A DNA stretch of 64,000 nt, from contig NC_090751.1 of the NCBI RefSeq assembly GCF_036898095.1, forward strand, positions 89,668,383-89,732,382. Reading direction: 5' to 3'. The notes under the pieces were generated by a model. The model made no database searches. It saw only the letters and a program-made list of their open reading frames with translations, and was not told the DNA's origin. Source of the stretch: Palaemon carinicauda. Its lineage: Eukaryota > Arthropoda > Malacostraca > Decapoda > Palaemonidae. Shown in pieces: positions 45,912-57,720 of the stretch (within the stretch, counting starts at the first letter, position 1; each line of letters opens with the position of its first letter). A program made the position numbers and the translations under genes.

Positions 45912-47100
45912 TTAGACCAGCTGTTGTGCAGCCACCACAGGGCCGATAGAAAAGGTATCGAGGCTCCTGTGGGTCACGTCCTGCAGGTAGTGGGCCGTGA
46001 AGGTCGTCTGACGCTTCCAGACCCCAGCTTGAAGCACCTGCGTCACAGAGAAGTTTCTCTTGAAGGCCAGGGACGTAGCGATGCCCCTGACGTCGTGTGC
46101 CCTAGGGCAACGTGACGGAGGAGGGTCCGGATTCAAGGCATGATGGATAACCCTTCGAATCCAAGACGAGATGGTGTTCTTGGTGACCCTCCTCTTCGTC
46201 CTGCCTGTGCTAACAAACAATGCTTGCACCTGAGGACGAACTGCAGCTGTTCTCTTCAAGTAACACCTCAGACTCCTCACTGGGCATAATAGCAGCTGGT
46301 CTGGGTCGCTTGTTACAGAACGGAGACTCGTGAACCTGAAAGAGTCGAACCGTGGGTCTGGCACTCCAGGGTTCTGAGTCTTGGCAACAAACTCAGGGAC
46401 GAACCTGAACGTTACCTCCCCCCATCCCCTTGAATGGGCGACGTCGTACGAGAGACCATGAAGTTCACTAACTCGTTTGGCAGAGGCCAACGCGAGCAGG
46501 AAAGCCGTCTTCCAAGACAGGTGGCGATCAGAGGCCTGGCGTAATGGTTCGAAGGGAGGTCTCTTAAGAGCCCTGAGAACCCGAACCACGTTCCATGGAG
46601 GAGGTCTCACTTCCGACTGAGGGCAGGTAAGCTCATAGCTACGTAAGAGTAGAGAGTGTTCCAGCGAGGAATAAATGTCCACTCCTTTCAGCCTAAAAGC
46701 CAAGCTCAAGGCTAAGCGATAGCCTTTCACCGCCGAGACAGAAAGGCGCATTTCCTCCCGCAAATAAACGAGAAACTTCGCTATTGCTGGAATAGTGGCA
46801 TCGAGTGGAGAGATACCCCTCCCACGACACCAACCACAGAAGACTCTTCACTTCGCCTGGTAGACTCCCTCAGAGGACTTTCACAGATGCCGAGACATTC
46901 TCTCTGCCACCTGTTGCGAAAAGCCTCTCTCCGTGAGGAGACGCTGGACAGTCTCCAGGCGTGAAGCCGAAGCGAGGCTACGACTTTGTGGAAGATGTTG
47001 CAATGTGGCTGTCTGAGTAGCTCGTGTCGTGGGGTAAGCTCTCTCGGGAGCTCCGTCAGGAGCTGCAGAAGGTCCGGGAACCATTCCGCGTGATGCCATA
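45912..47100 (-). pseudogene. E4 tyrosine recombinase
   Basis: The catalytic part is open from 46763 to 45912: SAVKGYRLALSLAF, Arg in AKRVSELHGL, H-x-x-R in AHDVRGIATS, Tyr in FTAHYLQDV, and the end FSIGPVVAAQQLV. In the same frame upstream the N-terminal part (RLETVQRLLTERGFSQQ) is readable but has two in-frame TGA codons near 46880 and 46850. The frame relation to pol is as in E1 and E2. The start is not known. Confidence 0.82.
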
Positions 47101-48800
47101 GCGGAGCTATCAGAGTCATCGACAAGTTGACCAATAGTCTGGTCCTGTTGAGCACCCTTCTCATCAAACAGAACGGTGAAAAGGCGTACACGTCGATGTT
47201 GTCCCATCGTTGTTGGAAAGCATCTTGCCATAGTGCCTTGGGGTCCGGGACTGGGGAGCAGTACAGGGGCAGTTTGAAATTCAAAGCTGTCGCGAACAGA
47301 TCCACCGCCAGGGAACCCCACAAAGTCAGGACTTTGTTAGCTATCTGAGGATCCAAAGACCACTCGGTACTCACTATCTGCGAAGCCCTGCTCAGACTGT
47401 CGGCGAGCACATTCCTCTTGCCAGGAATGGAGCGAGCTGATAGTGTTATCGAGTGGACTTCGGTCTACCTCAGAATCTCTACTGCAAGATGGGATAGCTG
47501 ATGCGAAAAAGCACCTCCCTGCTTGTTGATATAAGCCACTACCGTGGTGTTGTCACTCATCACCACCACGGAGTGACCCGCCAGGGTCCGTTGGAACTGT
47601 TGAAGAGCCAGGAATACGGCCTTCATTTCTAGCAGGTTGATGTGCAGGCACTTTTCTGATTCTGACCAAAGGCCTGAGGTCCTCTGGTTCAGAATGTGAG
47701 CCCCACACCCTTCTTTTGACGCGTCCGAAAACAGTGTCAATTGCGGGGGGAGGACGAGAAGATCCACTCCCTTTCGTAGGTTCTCGTCGACCAGCCACCA
47801 CTGCAGGTCCGCCTGTTCCGAGGGTCCTATCGGGACCAGAAAGTCCGGGGAATCGGATCCTTGATTCCACCGGGACTTGAGCCGCCACTGCAGAGATTTC
47901 ATCCTGAGATGGCCGTTTGGAACCAGATGAGCCAGGGAGGGCAGGTGACCTAAGAGACGCAACCACGATTGGGCAGGAAGCTCTTCCCGCCTGAGGAAGG
48001 GTTCCGCCACCCTCCTCATCCTTGCTATCCTGTCATCTGATGGAAAGGCTTTGTGGAGATTGGTGTCTAACAACATGCCTAGATAAACCAGTCGTTGGGA
48101 CGGCTGCAGAGAGGACTTCTCGAGATTTACCAAGATCCCTAGATCTTGGCAAAGTCCCAGAAGCCTGTCTCGGTGTCGAAGAAGGGTCGACTCCGAGTCT
48201 GCTAGGATCAGCCAGTCGTCCAGATATCGGAGGAGACGGATGCCGTTCCTGTGCACCCAAGACGAAATCAGGGTAAACACTCTGGTGAACACCTGAGGTG
48301 CTGTGGAGAGATCGAAGCACAGCACCTTGAACTGGTAGGTCTTGCTGTCTAGGGTGAATCTCAAGTACTTCCTGGAAGACGGATGGATTGGGATCTGGAA
48401 GTACGCGTCCTTCAGATCCAGTGTGCACATGAAGTCTTGTGGTCTCACCGCAAGTCTGACCGTGTCCGCTGTCTCCATACTGAACGGAGTTTGCTTGACA
48501 AACTTGTTCAGAGCTGAGAGGTCGATGACAGGTCTCCAGCCTCCTGACGCCTTCTTTACAAGAAAGAGTCGACTGAAGAAGCCTGGGGAGCCATCGACGA
48601 CCTCCTGGAGAGCATCCTTATTGAGCATGGTCTTGACTTCTGCCTGAAGGGCTAGCCCCTTTGCCGATCCCATGGCATAGGAGCTCAACGACACTGGATT
48701 CGCTGTCAGGGGAGGTTGAGATGTCGTGAATGGGACGCGATACCCTTGGCCGATCACGGAGACCGTCTAAGCATCGGCCCCATGTTGCTGCCACCTGTGC
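46781..48800 (-). pseudogene. E4 reverse transcriptase-RNase H
   Basis: One frame throughout, broken by two stops. A TAG near 48775 replaces a residue that is Gln in E1, just before GQGYRVPF. The open part 48757-47465 has SGGWRPVIDLSALNKFV, TLDLKDAYFQIPI, FDLSTAPQVFTRV, the catalytic YLDD in LLRYLDDWLILAD, then RNase H DASKEGCGAHI, NLLEMKAVFLAL and SDNTTVVAYINKQ. A second TAG near 47463 is followed by 47410-46781 with VLADSLSRASQ, VDLFATALNFKLP and VYAFSPF. Upstream it follows gag in the +1 frame. Confidence 0.85.
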
Positions 48801-48854
48801 ACGCAACTTTGAAGGCATCCCCCCACAGGTGGACACGCGGGGGGACTGCCACTC

Positions 48855-51800
48855 CTAGCGTTTGCGGCCGCGGCTGCTTCCTCTAGGAGTCTTGACTCCC
48901 CTGGAGGACTTACCGCCCCTCTTGTCCTTGGCAGGAAAGGGCTGGGGCTTAGACACCACTTTCTTAGCTGCCGGCGCCTGCTTCGGTGTCTTGCGAGGCT
49001 GCTGCTGGTTTTGCTGCGGAGCTGGAGGCTTGTAGGGCCGAGATGCAAGAGCCCTTTGGAGGAGGGAGTCCTGGCTAGACTTCCTCCACCTCTCAGCTGT
49101 TCGTTCCATATCTTGGGGCTCAAACAAATTTCCCCCAAGGAGGGAGGAGTGTCTGAGCATGCAGACATCCATGGCGGGGACCTTCGGATGGATCTTCTCA
49201 GTCACCGCATCACGACGCTTCAGCACCGAGTTGGCCCACAGGTTGGTAACCTGGTGGGCCAAAAACTCGATGGAGCGAGTGCCCGAGAGGAGGAAGGTCT
49301 CCAGGGCCTTCCTATTGCTCTCCTTAGACAGATCCTCGGAGCGCAATAGGATGCCCAGAGAACCTAGCCAGACATCCAGCCACGAAGTGGCCTGCATGGC
49401 ACACTTCGCGACCTTCTCGTGGCTCAGGATCTCCGACGCCGAGAACGTCACCTGCCGGGCGGAGAGCTTCTCAAGAGGAACTCCCCTAGTAAGCTCTTCC
49501 ACCGAATGGTGGAGGGAAAGAGCGAGGCTAGTCTCCCCCCTTGATCTCAAAATACCTCTTCTGCTGGAGACGAGGAGGTGGGAGGAGTTTGTTCCCGGCA
49601 GAGGAACGACTGGAGGAGGCGAGTACTGCGAGCTGAGCGTTGGCCCTGGCTCTGGCACTCTTCACCCCCTGGGACCAGGGCAAAGCCACGCTGGCCTTTG
49701 GGGGCTTCTGAGTTCCATAGACCTGGTCCAGGACCGTGTCCTTGCCTTCACGCGGGGCGATCACAGGGTCCATGAACCCGTTGAGCTGTCTCATCAGGCC
49801 CAAGACCTGCCAGAAGGCATGCTCAGACTCCTGCTGCTCTCCTCCCTGCAGACTGGCAGCTAAGTCTCCTGTCCCCGGAAGCTCTTCCTGTGGAGACACG
49901 TGGACGTTCTCCCGGGGTCTGGCTGATTCCTGACGAATTCGTGAAGAAGACTTCGGAATCGTCTTGGAGTCCTTGGGTTCCCTCCTGGGCGGGATACAAG
50001 ACTCCAGCAAAGAGGTCTGGTAGGCTCCTTCCACGCGAGACGATTCCCCTCCACGAGGAGGTGATTCCCCCCTTGGTGCCGAGGGGGAGACTGCCGCCTC
50101 GCTGGACTCTCCTGAGGACGGAAAGACCTCGTCTACGGGAGAAGGAGAAAACGACTGCGAAGGGGACGGAGCCTTCCTGACGGACCTCTTAGGAACCAAC
50201 TTCTCCCTGGGAGAAGTCACCACGAAGTCCACTCCTCTCCTTCTCTTCAGCGGGGGCGAGGCCGTTGTTGGCCTGTGTCCTAGATCGGCGAGTGCCGGCT
50301 TCATAGCCTTCACTAACGCCCGCATCAAAGGACCAAACCAAGACTGCCGAGACACGGACACAGAGAAATTCCCGCTGGAGAGAAGGGGATCGGGCGATCC
50401 TTCGGAGTGGACACCACTGGACCTGCCTGCAAAAAAGAAGGGGAAGAAAGTTGCCTTGACCTCTCCGATGGTCCTTCCTTGTCCTGCAAAAGAGACCTGC
50501 GCTTAGGCGGAGGCGATCCCGACCGCGACCTGGCGACACGCGTCCCTGCTGCTGCCGCGAGCTGCGGAACCCGACGCGAACGGGGGTCGTGTTGACGCTC
50601 GCGCGCGGGCGTTACTAAAGAGTCGCGTGCGAGGGGCTCTTGGAGCGCAGGCGCGCAGGTGCGCGCAGACAAACGAGCGTGGGAGCGAACGGGAGCGGGC
50701 GAACGGGCGCGCAGGCGAGTGAGCGCGTGAACGCGCTGGCGCGTGGCCGAACAAGAGAGCTCAGAAGATCGCTGAGGGCCAGGGGACCGAGCATGGGAAC
50801 GATGGTGTCCTGGAGACCTGTGACGCGTGGGCAAGCGATGGCGAGTCGGCGATCGATGGCGCGTTGGCAAACGCTGGCGCGCAGGCAAGCAATGGCGGGT
50901 TGGCGCATGGTGGCGTGTTGGCGAGCGATGGCGCGTAGAACATGCAGGCGAGCGACCGCACGTGGGCAAGCTTATCGCAGGAGACCTATGTCTCTCCAGA
51001 TCCGCTGGGCGCTGATGCGTAGGAGAGCGCTTGCGTGCAGGCGATGGATCACGAGGGCAGTCCGGAGATTGCCGGTGCTCAGGGGAGAGCGCTGACGCCC
51101 TGGAGACCGTTGACGCGCAGGAGATCGCTGACGAGCAGGAGAACGTTGATGCGTCGGAGATCGCTGGCGCGCTAGAGATCGCTGGCGAGCAGGAAGACGA
51201 CGCGTAGAAGACTGTGCAAGAGCTATCGGCGCGACGCACAAAGGCGAACGCTCACGAACGGGCTCGGGAAGAGGAGGCGCGTGGGCGTGCAGGAACTCTG
51301 GATGTACGCGCAGGAGATCGTGCGCGTTGCTGCGCAGGAGAACGCTGACGAGCAGGATCGCGAGGGCGAGGAGGAGTTGAGTCCTTGCCCATGTCCTGAA
51401 CCGGAGTTCTAGGGCGCGTGGGCAAGCGTGGGCGCACAGGGTGCGTGGGCAAGCGTGGGCGCGTGTCAGGAACTGGATGCGCAGGTGCGCGCTGAGGAGC
51501 AGGAGATCTAGTGCGCTCAGGAGACCGTTGGTGCGCTGGGCACGCAACAGGAACAGAAGGATATTCGTTGTCCACAGGAGAGCGCTGGCGAGCAGTGGGG
51601 CATTGACCATCAGGAGAGCGCTGGCGAACAGGAGAGCGCTGGCGATCAGGAGAGCACTGACGAGCAGGAGCGCGCTACTACGCGTGAACGCGCAGGGGAA
51701 CCCCGACGCGCAAGGGAAGCACCCACACCGTGTGCGACATCCCTTTGCCCCGAAGGGACCGGTGCCCGTCGGCTGACGAGATCAGAAGACTGCTGGCCAT

Positions 51801-52796
51801 CTGCACAGGAAGTGGAAGGTCTGGAAGGCGTGGGAGAACGAGAACGATCCCCGGAGAGGTCTAAGGACGCGGCTGCTACAGTCTGCTCCCGGCGAGGAGA
51901 GTCCCCATCGGAGGACGGAAGAGGTGAAGACTCGAAAAGGCGCCTCTTGACACCCTTATAGGGAGACGGGAGGCCCTTGCGGCGAAGCGGACGATGAGCC
52001 TTACGGCGAAGGCGGCCACGAGGGAGGTCGTCGGGATCATCAGTCCTCCGAAGAGGAGTCTCAGTCAGAGCGCTCCCCCGAGGGGGAGACTTAGCCGCAG
52101 GAGAGACCGTGGGACCCCCTTCCCCCTTCGAAGGATGTACGGAAGGGGGAGGAGAGCCTTCAGCAACGTCATCAACATCAGGAGCCGCAGAGGTTTGACC
52201 AGACTCGTTGACAAAAGACAGAGGATCTACCTCTGCTATCACCGGCGACTGCTTGACAGCGGCCCCCAACTGAATTTCAAACAGGGCTTCCTTGGAGGGC
52301 AGGCCCTTAAGCCCCAAGGAAGCCCAAAGCTGAAAAAGATCATCATTAGACACAGGATCAACATTATATCAAAATCGTCCCCCGGAGGAGGAGGGGGAGC
52401 CGCCCCGCTTTGGGAGGCGACGCCCTCTCCCGCACACCGAGGTCGGGAAACAGAACAAGGGCCTGCGCTCCCACTCGGCGGCCTCTCACTAGAAGCCGGA
52501 CGAGGGGGAGCTTCGGAGGAGGTTTGGGCAGCAGAAGAAGAGTCCCGAGAGCCTTCCTCCTTCAAGGCAACGCCAGAAGGAGAACGGTCTCTCCTGGACT
52601 TCTTCTTACGCCGGCAGGCAAACCTCTCCCACTGGGAGGCAGACCACTCCCTACACTCACTACATGTATTTTCCCTATCACACCGTCGGCCTCGACACTG
52701 CGGGCAAAGGGTGTGTGGATCGGTATCCACCGCAGACATGAAGGTACCGCAAGGGCAGCTGGCGATCCCAGGGCACTTGCGCATGATGAATACCAA
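48855..52796 (-). pseudogene. E4 gag-like ORF with long Arg/Ser repeat
   Basis: It starts near 52796 (MVFIMRKCPG; a second Met follows) with a Cys-rich module: DPHTLC followed by C-x2-C-x4-C-x5-C-x2-C spacing as in E1 and E2. Frames change near 52350, 51630, 51240, 50340 and 49600. The central 1.1 kb encodes repeats like RQRSPARQRSPTHQRSP. The C-terminal part (49658-48855) has SWLDVWLGSLGIL, similar to FLDW-LGAL of subfamily A, then a Gln/Lys/Arg-rich basic tail ending RGSSRGRKR. About 1300 codons long in total, larger than gag of E2. Confidence 0.7.
50560..51700 (-). repeat. Arg/Ser-coding short repeats in E4 gag
   Basis: Variants of an 18-base unit (GCGCTGGCGAACAGGAGA type on the plus strand) recur in clusters, for example 51600-51670 and 51110-51190. 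Because 18 is a multiple of three, the unit codes for R-Q-R-S-P-A in one minus-strand frame. The GC content is much higher than in surrounding host DNA. Confidence 0.8.
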
Positions 52797-52905
52797 AGGG
52801 TGAGGGCAACTTCAAACACATACCTGAGGAAAAGGAAAGAAAAGATTATGGCTGTCAATAACGAGGACGATAGACAGACACGTCTGCACATCGTCCGAGC
52901 CAAAA

Positions 52906-53089
52906 GTGAAGGGAAGCAAATCACCGGTGTGTGGGAGGGGGAGGGGTAGCAAGCAACCCCTTCCCCTACCCCCGCTAACTAGCGCGGGGGTAGTTAACCC
53001 TCGTTAAAATCTATTGGTTCGTCAATTTCAGCTACGCCGAAAGTAAACCCAATGTAAATAGCGTGGTTTGTATTTCGGTTACGGAACAA
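52906..53089 (-). repeat. E4 right inverted terminal repeat
   Basis: Inverse of 45073-45281. It is upstream of gag. Confidence 0.85.
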
Positions 53090-54649
53090 ATACCTGTATA
53101 TGTGTGTGTGTGCGGGCGTTTGCGTAGAAAGGGCGTTAATGGATTATGTGTTGATAACTAAAAGAATGTTTGGAAGATTGAAAGATGTGCACATGTTTAG
53201 GGGTATGGCTAATGGTATGTCTGATCATTTTTGGTGGAAGAAAAATTAGTTGTAGCAAAAGAGGGGGGGAATAGAGTGGGGGGGATGCAAGAGGCAGCTA
53301 ATGAGGGTTGAAGAATTAAGAAAACCGGAGGTAAAAAGTGAATATCAAGAAAGGTTGAAAATTGCATATGAAAGAGTGAAATTAAGAGAAACTGGTAACT
53401 CACAGGAGGAGTGAAAGTTAGTAAAAGAAAATTTTGTTGGGATTGCAAGTAATGTGTGTCTCAAGAAGTTTGTTGGAGGCAGCATGAGGAAGGGCAGTAA
53501 ATGGTGGAATGAAGGAATGAAAGTAAAAGTGGAAGAGAAAAAGAGGGCATTTGAAGAATGGCTGCAGAGTAATAATGTAGAGAAGTATGAAAGGTATAGA
53601 GTGAAAAATGTGGAAGTTAAGCGCAAGGTAACTGAGGCAATGAGGGCTGCAGACCTGAGGTGGGGTCAGGGATTGGTTTGTCCATATGAAGAGAATAAGA
53701 AAAAGTTTTGGAAAGAAGTGAAGAGAGTAAGGAAGGCTGGTTCAAGAATTGAAGAGTCAGTGAAAGATGGAAATGGAAGGTTGTTAAAAGGAGAGGAGGC
53801 AAGGAAAAGGTGGGCGGAGTATTTTGAGAGTTCACTGAATGTTGAGAAAAATAGAGAGGCAGATATAATTGCTGTTGCAGGTGTTGAGGTGCCAGTGATA
53901 GGAGATGAGAATGAGAGAGATTACAAGAGAGGAAGTGAGGAGAGCACTAGATGAAACGAGAGTAGGAAAAGCACCTGGTATGGATGGTGTGTGAGCCGAG
54001 ATGTTGAAGGAAGGGGGTGTGACTGTATTTGAATGGTTGGTGAGATTGTTTAATATGTGTTTTGTGTTGTCAATGGTACCAGCAGATTGGGTTTGTGCAT
54101 GTATTGTACCACTATCTAAGGGTAAGGGAGATGTGCATGAGTGTTGTAATTCAAGGGGTATTAGTTTGTTGAGTGTGGTTGGATAAGTGTATGGTAGAGT
54201 ACTGATTAATAGGATTAAGGATAAAACAGAGAATGCAATCGTAGAAGTAAAGGGTGGTTTTGGAAGAGGTAGGGGATGTATGAATCAGATTTTTACAGTT
54301 AGGCAGATATGCGAAAAATATTTAGCAAAAGGTAAGGAGGTGTATGTAGCGTTTATGGATCTGGAGAAAGCGTATGATAGAGTTGATAGGGAAGTATTGT
54401 GGAATATGGAATTGGTGGAAGGTTGTTGCAGGCAGTGAAAAATTTCTACAAAGGTAGTAAAGCGTGTGTTAGGATAGGAAATGAAGTGAGCAATTGGTTT
54501 CCGGTGAGAGTGGGGCTGAGACAGGGATGTGTGATGTCGCCATCGTTGTTTAACTTGTATGTTGATAGAGTGGTGAGAGAGGTGAATGCTCGAGTGCTTG
54601 GACGAGGACTGAAACTGGCACACGAGAATGCTTATGAATGGGAGGTAAA
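53090..54649 (+). mobile_element. LINE copy L3, 5' part (plus strand)
   Basis: Same family as L1 and L2 but in plus orientation. It starts within the endonuclease: ERALMDYVLITKRMFGRLKD and MANGMSDHF are readable at about 53125-53235, the S-D-H motif being the end of an APE endonuclease. Then come 53454-53954 (linker helix) and RT parts 54001-54186 and 54187-54438 (VAFMDLEKAYDRVDR) and 54399-54653 (GLRQGCVMSPSLFN). Several frameshifts and a stop near 54184 mark it as dead. It is cut at 54649 by E5. Confidence 0.85.
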
Positions 54650-54847
54650 ATGACAAATTTGTAGATAATTTGTATTTTTCCCAACTATACAAACCTTAGC
54701 TGTTTATTAGGGGTTATACTTCGGCGGAGCTGAAATGACGAGCCATTAAAATTTAGCGAGGGTTAACTATCCACACTGCTAGTTAGAGGGGGTAGGGGGG
54801 GGGATCTTGCTACCACTCCCGTTCACACACCTGTTATTCAGTCACTG
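54650..54847 (+). repeat. E5 left inverted terminal repeat
   Basis: Inverse match to about 61136-61310; starts ATGACAAATTTGTAG. Confidence 0.85.
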
Positions 54848-54889
54848 CTTGGAGGTAGGATTTCAAGGGGGATAGGGATGGCGGGCAAG

Positions 54890-55000
54890 TTTGTATAAAT
54901 AGCTAAGGTTTGTATAGTTAGGAAAAATACAAATCATCTACAAATTTGTCATTTGTTCCGTAACTGGAATACAAACAACGCTATTTATTAGGGGTGATTC
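54890..55000 (+). repeat. E5 internal complementary region
   Basis: Left-end complement ends TTTGTCAT at 54952; right-end complement begins TTGTTCCGTAAC at 54953. Confidence 0.87.
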
Positions 55001-55439
55001 ACCTATTAGGAAGGGTGGACGTCCCTGCCAATCTGGCTTTTGGCTTTGCCCAAGGGCTCCTTATCTGAGTATGTTAGTACTCAAAAATAAGGAGTCTCAG
55101 TCCTCGCTAAACCTTGCTACGCAAGGTCCGCGGCCTACGCAAGCTGTGTGTTGAGACGTGCAGAAGTGTGACTGTCTAAGTAAAGTTATTCTGAGTCTAT
55201 GTGGGAAAAAACCTGATGTAACCAAGACTTCCCAATACCACCTCGCCAGGGTATGGGGACGCAACAGTATTAGCTTAATACTAGGTACACAAGGGAGTAT
55301 GATTTACCTCCAGTGGTTTGAGGTCAGCTTATGCAGAGAACCCAGGATGCTGCTTTCCCCACGAGAGGGTAGGATGAAGAAAAGAATAAGAGCCAGTCAA
55401 ATCTTTTCATTCACGCAGACTAAAACCGGGTAACAGTGC

Positions 55440-56400
55440 CCTCAACCATCTGCTACTTGTCCAATAAGGAGCTTGAGGTATACAACCAGCTGTTGTGCAG
55501 CCACCACCGGACCGATAGAGGTCGTATCGAGTTCCTGTGGGTCACGTCTTGCAGGAGAAAGATTGTGGAAAGTCACCTGGAGCATTCGCATCCTTTCTTG
55601 TAAAACCTGCATCACAGAGTAATCTGCTAAGAAGGACCAGGGGCATAGTTATGCCCTTGACACTGTGAGTCGTCATGTTGAGATGATGTTTCAGTGATCC
55701 TCCTCTAGTCTCTCCCAGTGCTGATGACAAGAGAAGGGACCCGGGTGGGCTGTTGCCGTTTTCTTTAGGTAAAGTCTCATACCTTACCCTGGGTACAGTA
55801 ACGGATGATCTGGATCGTTCGTTACCGAGTTTAGACTTGTGTAGGATCCGTCACCTCTGGAGACTGTGTCTGGCGACATACTCAGGGACGAAACTGAACA
55901 TTGTCTTTCGCTCTTCTCAATAATGGGCGATGTCGAGAGAGAGACCATGATGTTCCCTGACTCGTATGGTTGCTGTCCAAGTGTGTAGGAACATTGTGTT
56001 CTTAAATCAGGAGAAAATTTGTTGCCTGGTGAAGTGGAACATAAGGAGGTCCTTTTAGGGATCGGAGATTTGAACCATGTTCTGAGAGGAAGGTCTCAAT
56101 TCCAACTGGGGAAAGGCAAGTTGTAAGTCCATATGAGTTAGGAAAAATCTATCGATGAGAGGGTGTCCCTTTCTTTCAGTTTGAAGGTGAAGGATCAAGG
56201 TTGAGTGATCATCTTTACCTGTCGGGACAATAGGGGGTCTTTTCCTCTTGTATATACTCGAGGATTCCGCTATTGCTGGAATCGAGGTATCGAGTGGAGA
56301 CACACACTTTCACATGACACCAACCACGCAAGACGTTATACTGCCTGGTAGACTGATGCTGAGGAATTCCTCAGATATCTAGACAACCTTTTCACAAAGA
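55440..56400 (-). pseudogene. E5 tyrosine recombinase remnant
   Basis: DNA similarity to E4 45890-46860 in order, for example CAGCTGTTGTGCAGCCACCAC near 55485 and CGCTATTGCTGGAAT near 56268. No long frame and no intact catalytic motif. Confidence 0.6.
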
Positions 56401-56404
56401 GATA

Positions 56405-57720
56405 TTAAGTAGTCTCCAGGCGTACAATCATAGCAAAGCTATAGCTTGTGGCAGGTATCGAAGTGGGTTGTCTGTGATGTGGAGAGGGTTCTCTTGGAGA
56501 CTCTATCAGGAGCTGCAAAAGGTTTGGAAACCGTTCTGCATAATGCCATAGCGGAGCTAGGAGAGTCCTTGAGAGGTTGACCGATGTTCTAGCCTTCTTG
56601 AATGCCCTTCTCCAGATAAAACAGGGACGAGACGTAAACATCATTGTTGTACCCACCGTTGTTGCCAGAGAGCCTTGGGGTCTAGGGCTGGTGAGCAATG
56701 GCAGCCTGAGATTCAGGAGCATTGCGAACAGACCCCTAGTTGGAGGACCTCGTAAAGTCGGGACTTTGTCGGCTACATGGCGATCCAAAGTCCACTCGGT
56801 ATACCTTATCTGAGATGCTGTGCACAGATTGTCGGCAAACACGTACTTCCAGTCTGGCATTAAGCGGGCTGATAGTGGTACCGAACGGACTTTGGCTCAT
56901 CTTAGTGTTTATACTGTTAGATGGGAAGAGGCTACGAGCAAGTTCCTTCGTGCTTGTCGATGTGTCTCTAAGTGGTGTGTGGTCCCATCACATCACCGAG
57001 TGGTCTGTTAGGAACCGATGAGGCTGCTAAAGGACCGGAAAGTTGGCCTTCATCTCTTAAGATATTCAAGTGAAGGTACTTTCGGGCTCTGTCCAGAGGG
57101 CTGAGGTCGTGTGGTGCAGCACCATGGTCGCTCCTCTCTTCTTTTTCCAACTCAAGTCTTTTGGAATGGGAGTCGTTCTCGTTTTGAGAAGGTTTTCTGA
57201 GATTGGTGTCTAGAATCATTCCCAGATACGCCAGTCTTCTGGGAGGGAAGTGGGGAAGACTTCCATAGGTTTACCCTAATCACTGGATCTTGGTAAAAAG
57301 ACTTCAGAAATTCCAGTGTTAATGCAAGGTTGCCACTGAGTCCGCTAAGGTCAGTCAGTCGTCCCGAGACAGAGGAGACAGAAGCCAATCCTGTGACCAG
57401 GATGGGTGTAGTGGAAAGACTGAAGCACAGTGCCTTGAACTGGTGTTTCTTGTTTGTCTAGACTGAATCTTCCAACCTTCCTAGATGGATGGTTTAGACC
57501 TGGGAGTAAGTGTCCTTTAGGTCCAGTGTGCAAATGAAGACCTGAGGTCTTAGCCCTTGTTCGAACTCCAACATGGCGTGGACATCAACCCAAAGGGACA
57601 GCTCATTGCGGATCCTTTTGCATGGAAGATTGTCGACGCTGGAGTCTTGACTTGTGTCGTAATGGATCAGGCGCGATACCCAGTGTAAGAATACTTCTCT
57701 GAGAGAGAATTCCTTCAACT
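56405..57720 (-). pseudogene. E5 reverse transcriptase-RNase H remnant
   Basis: Scattered readable parts: TLDLKDTYSQV near 57500 (RT, Asp motif), ADNLCTASQIRYTEWTLD and RLPLLTSPRP near 56650-56830 (end of RNase H and the following conserved part). The YLDD box is not readable. Frames change repeatedly. Confidence 0.65.

Noticed and set aside
48855..50539. Plus-strand frames across E4 gag
   Set aside because: They lack motifs and mirror the GC-rich gag sequence on the minus strand.
50560..51700. CRISPR-like array
   Set aside because: The short units are degenerate and contiguous, with no unique spacers, and fit a coding repeat in a eukaryotic retroelement.
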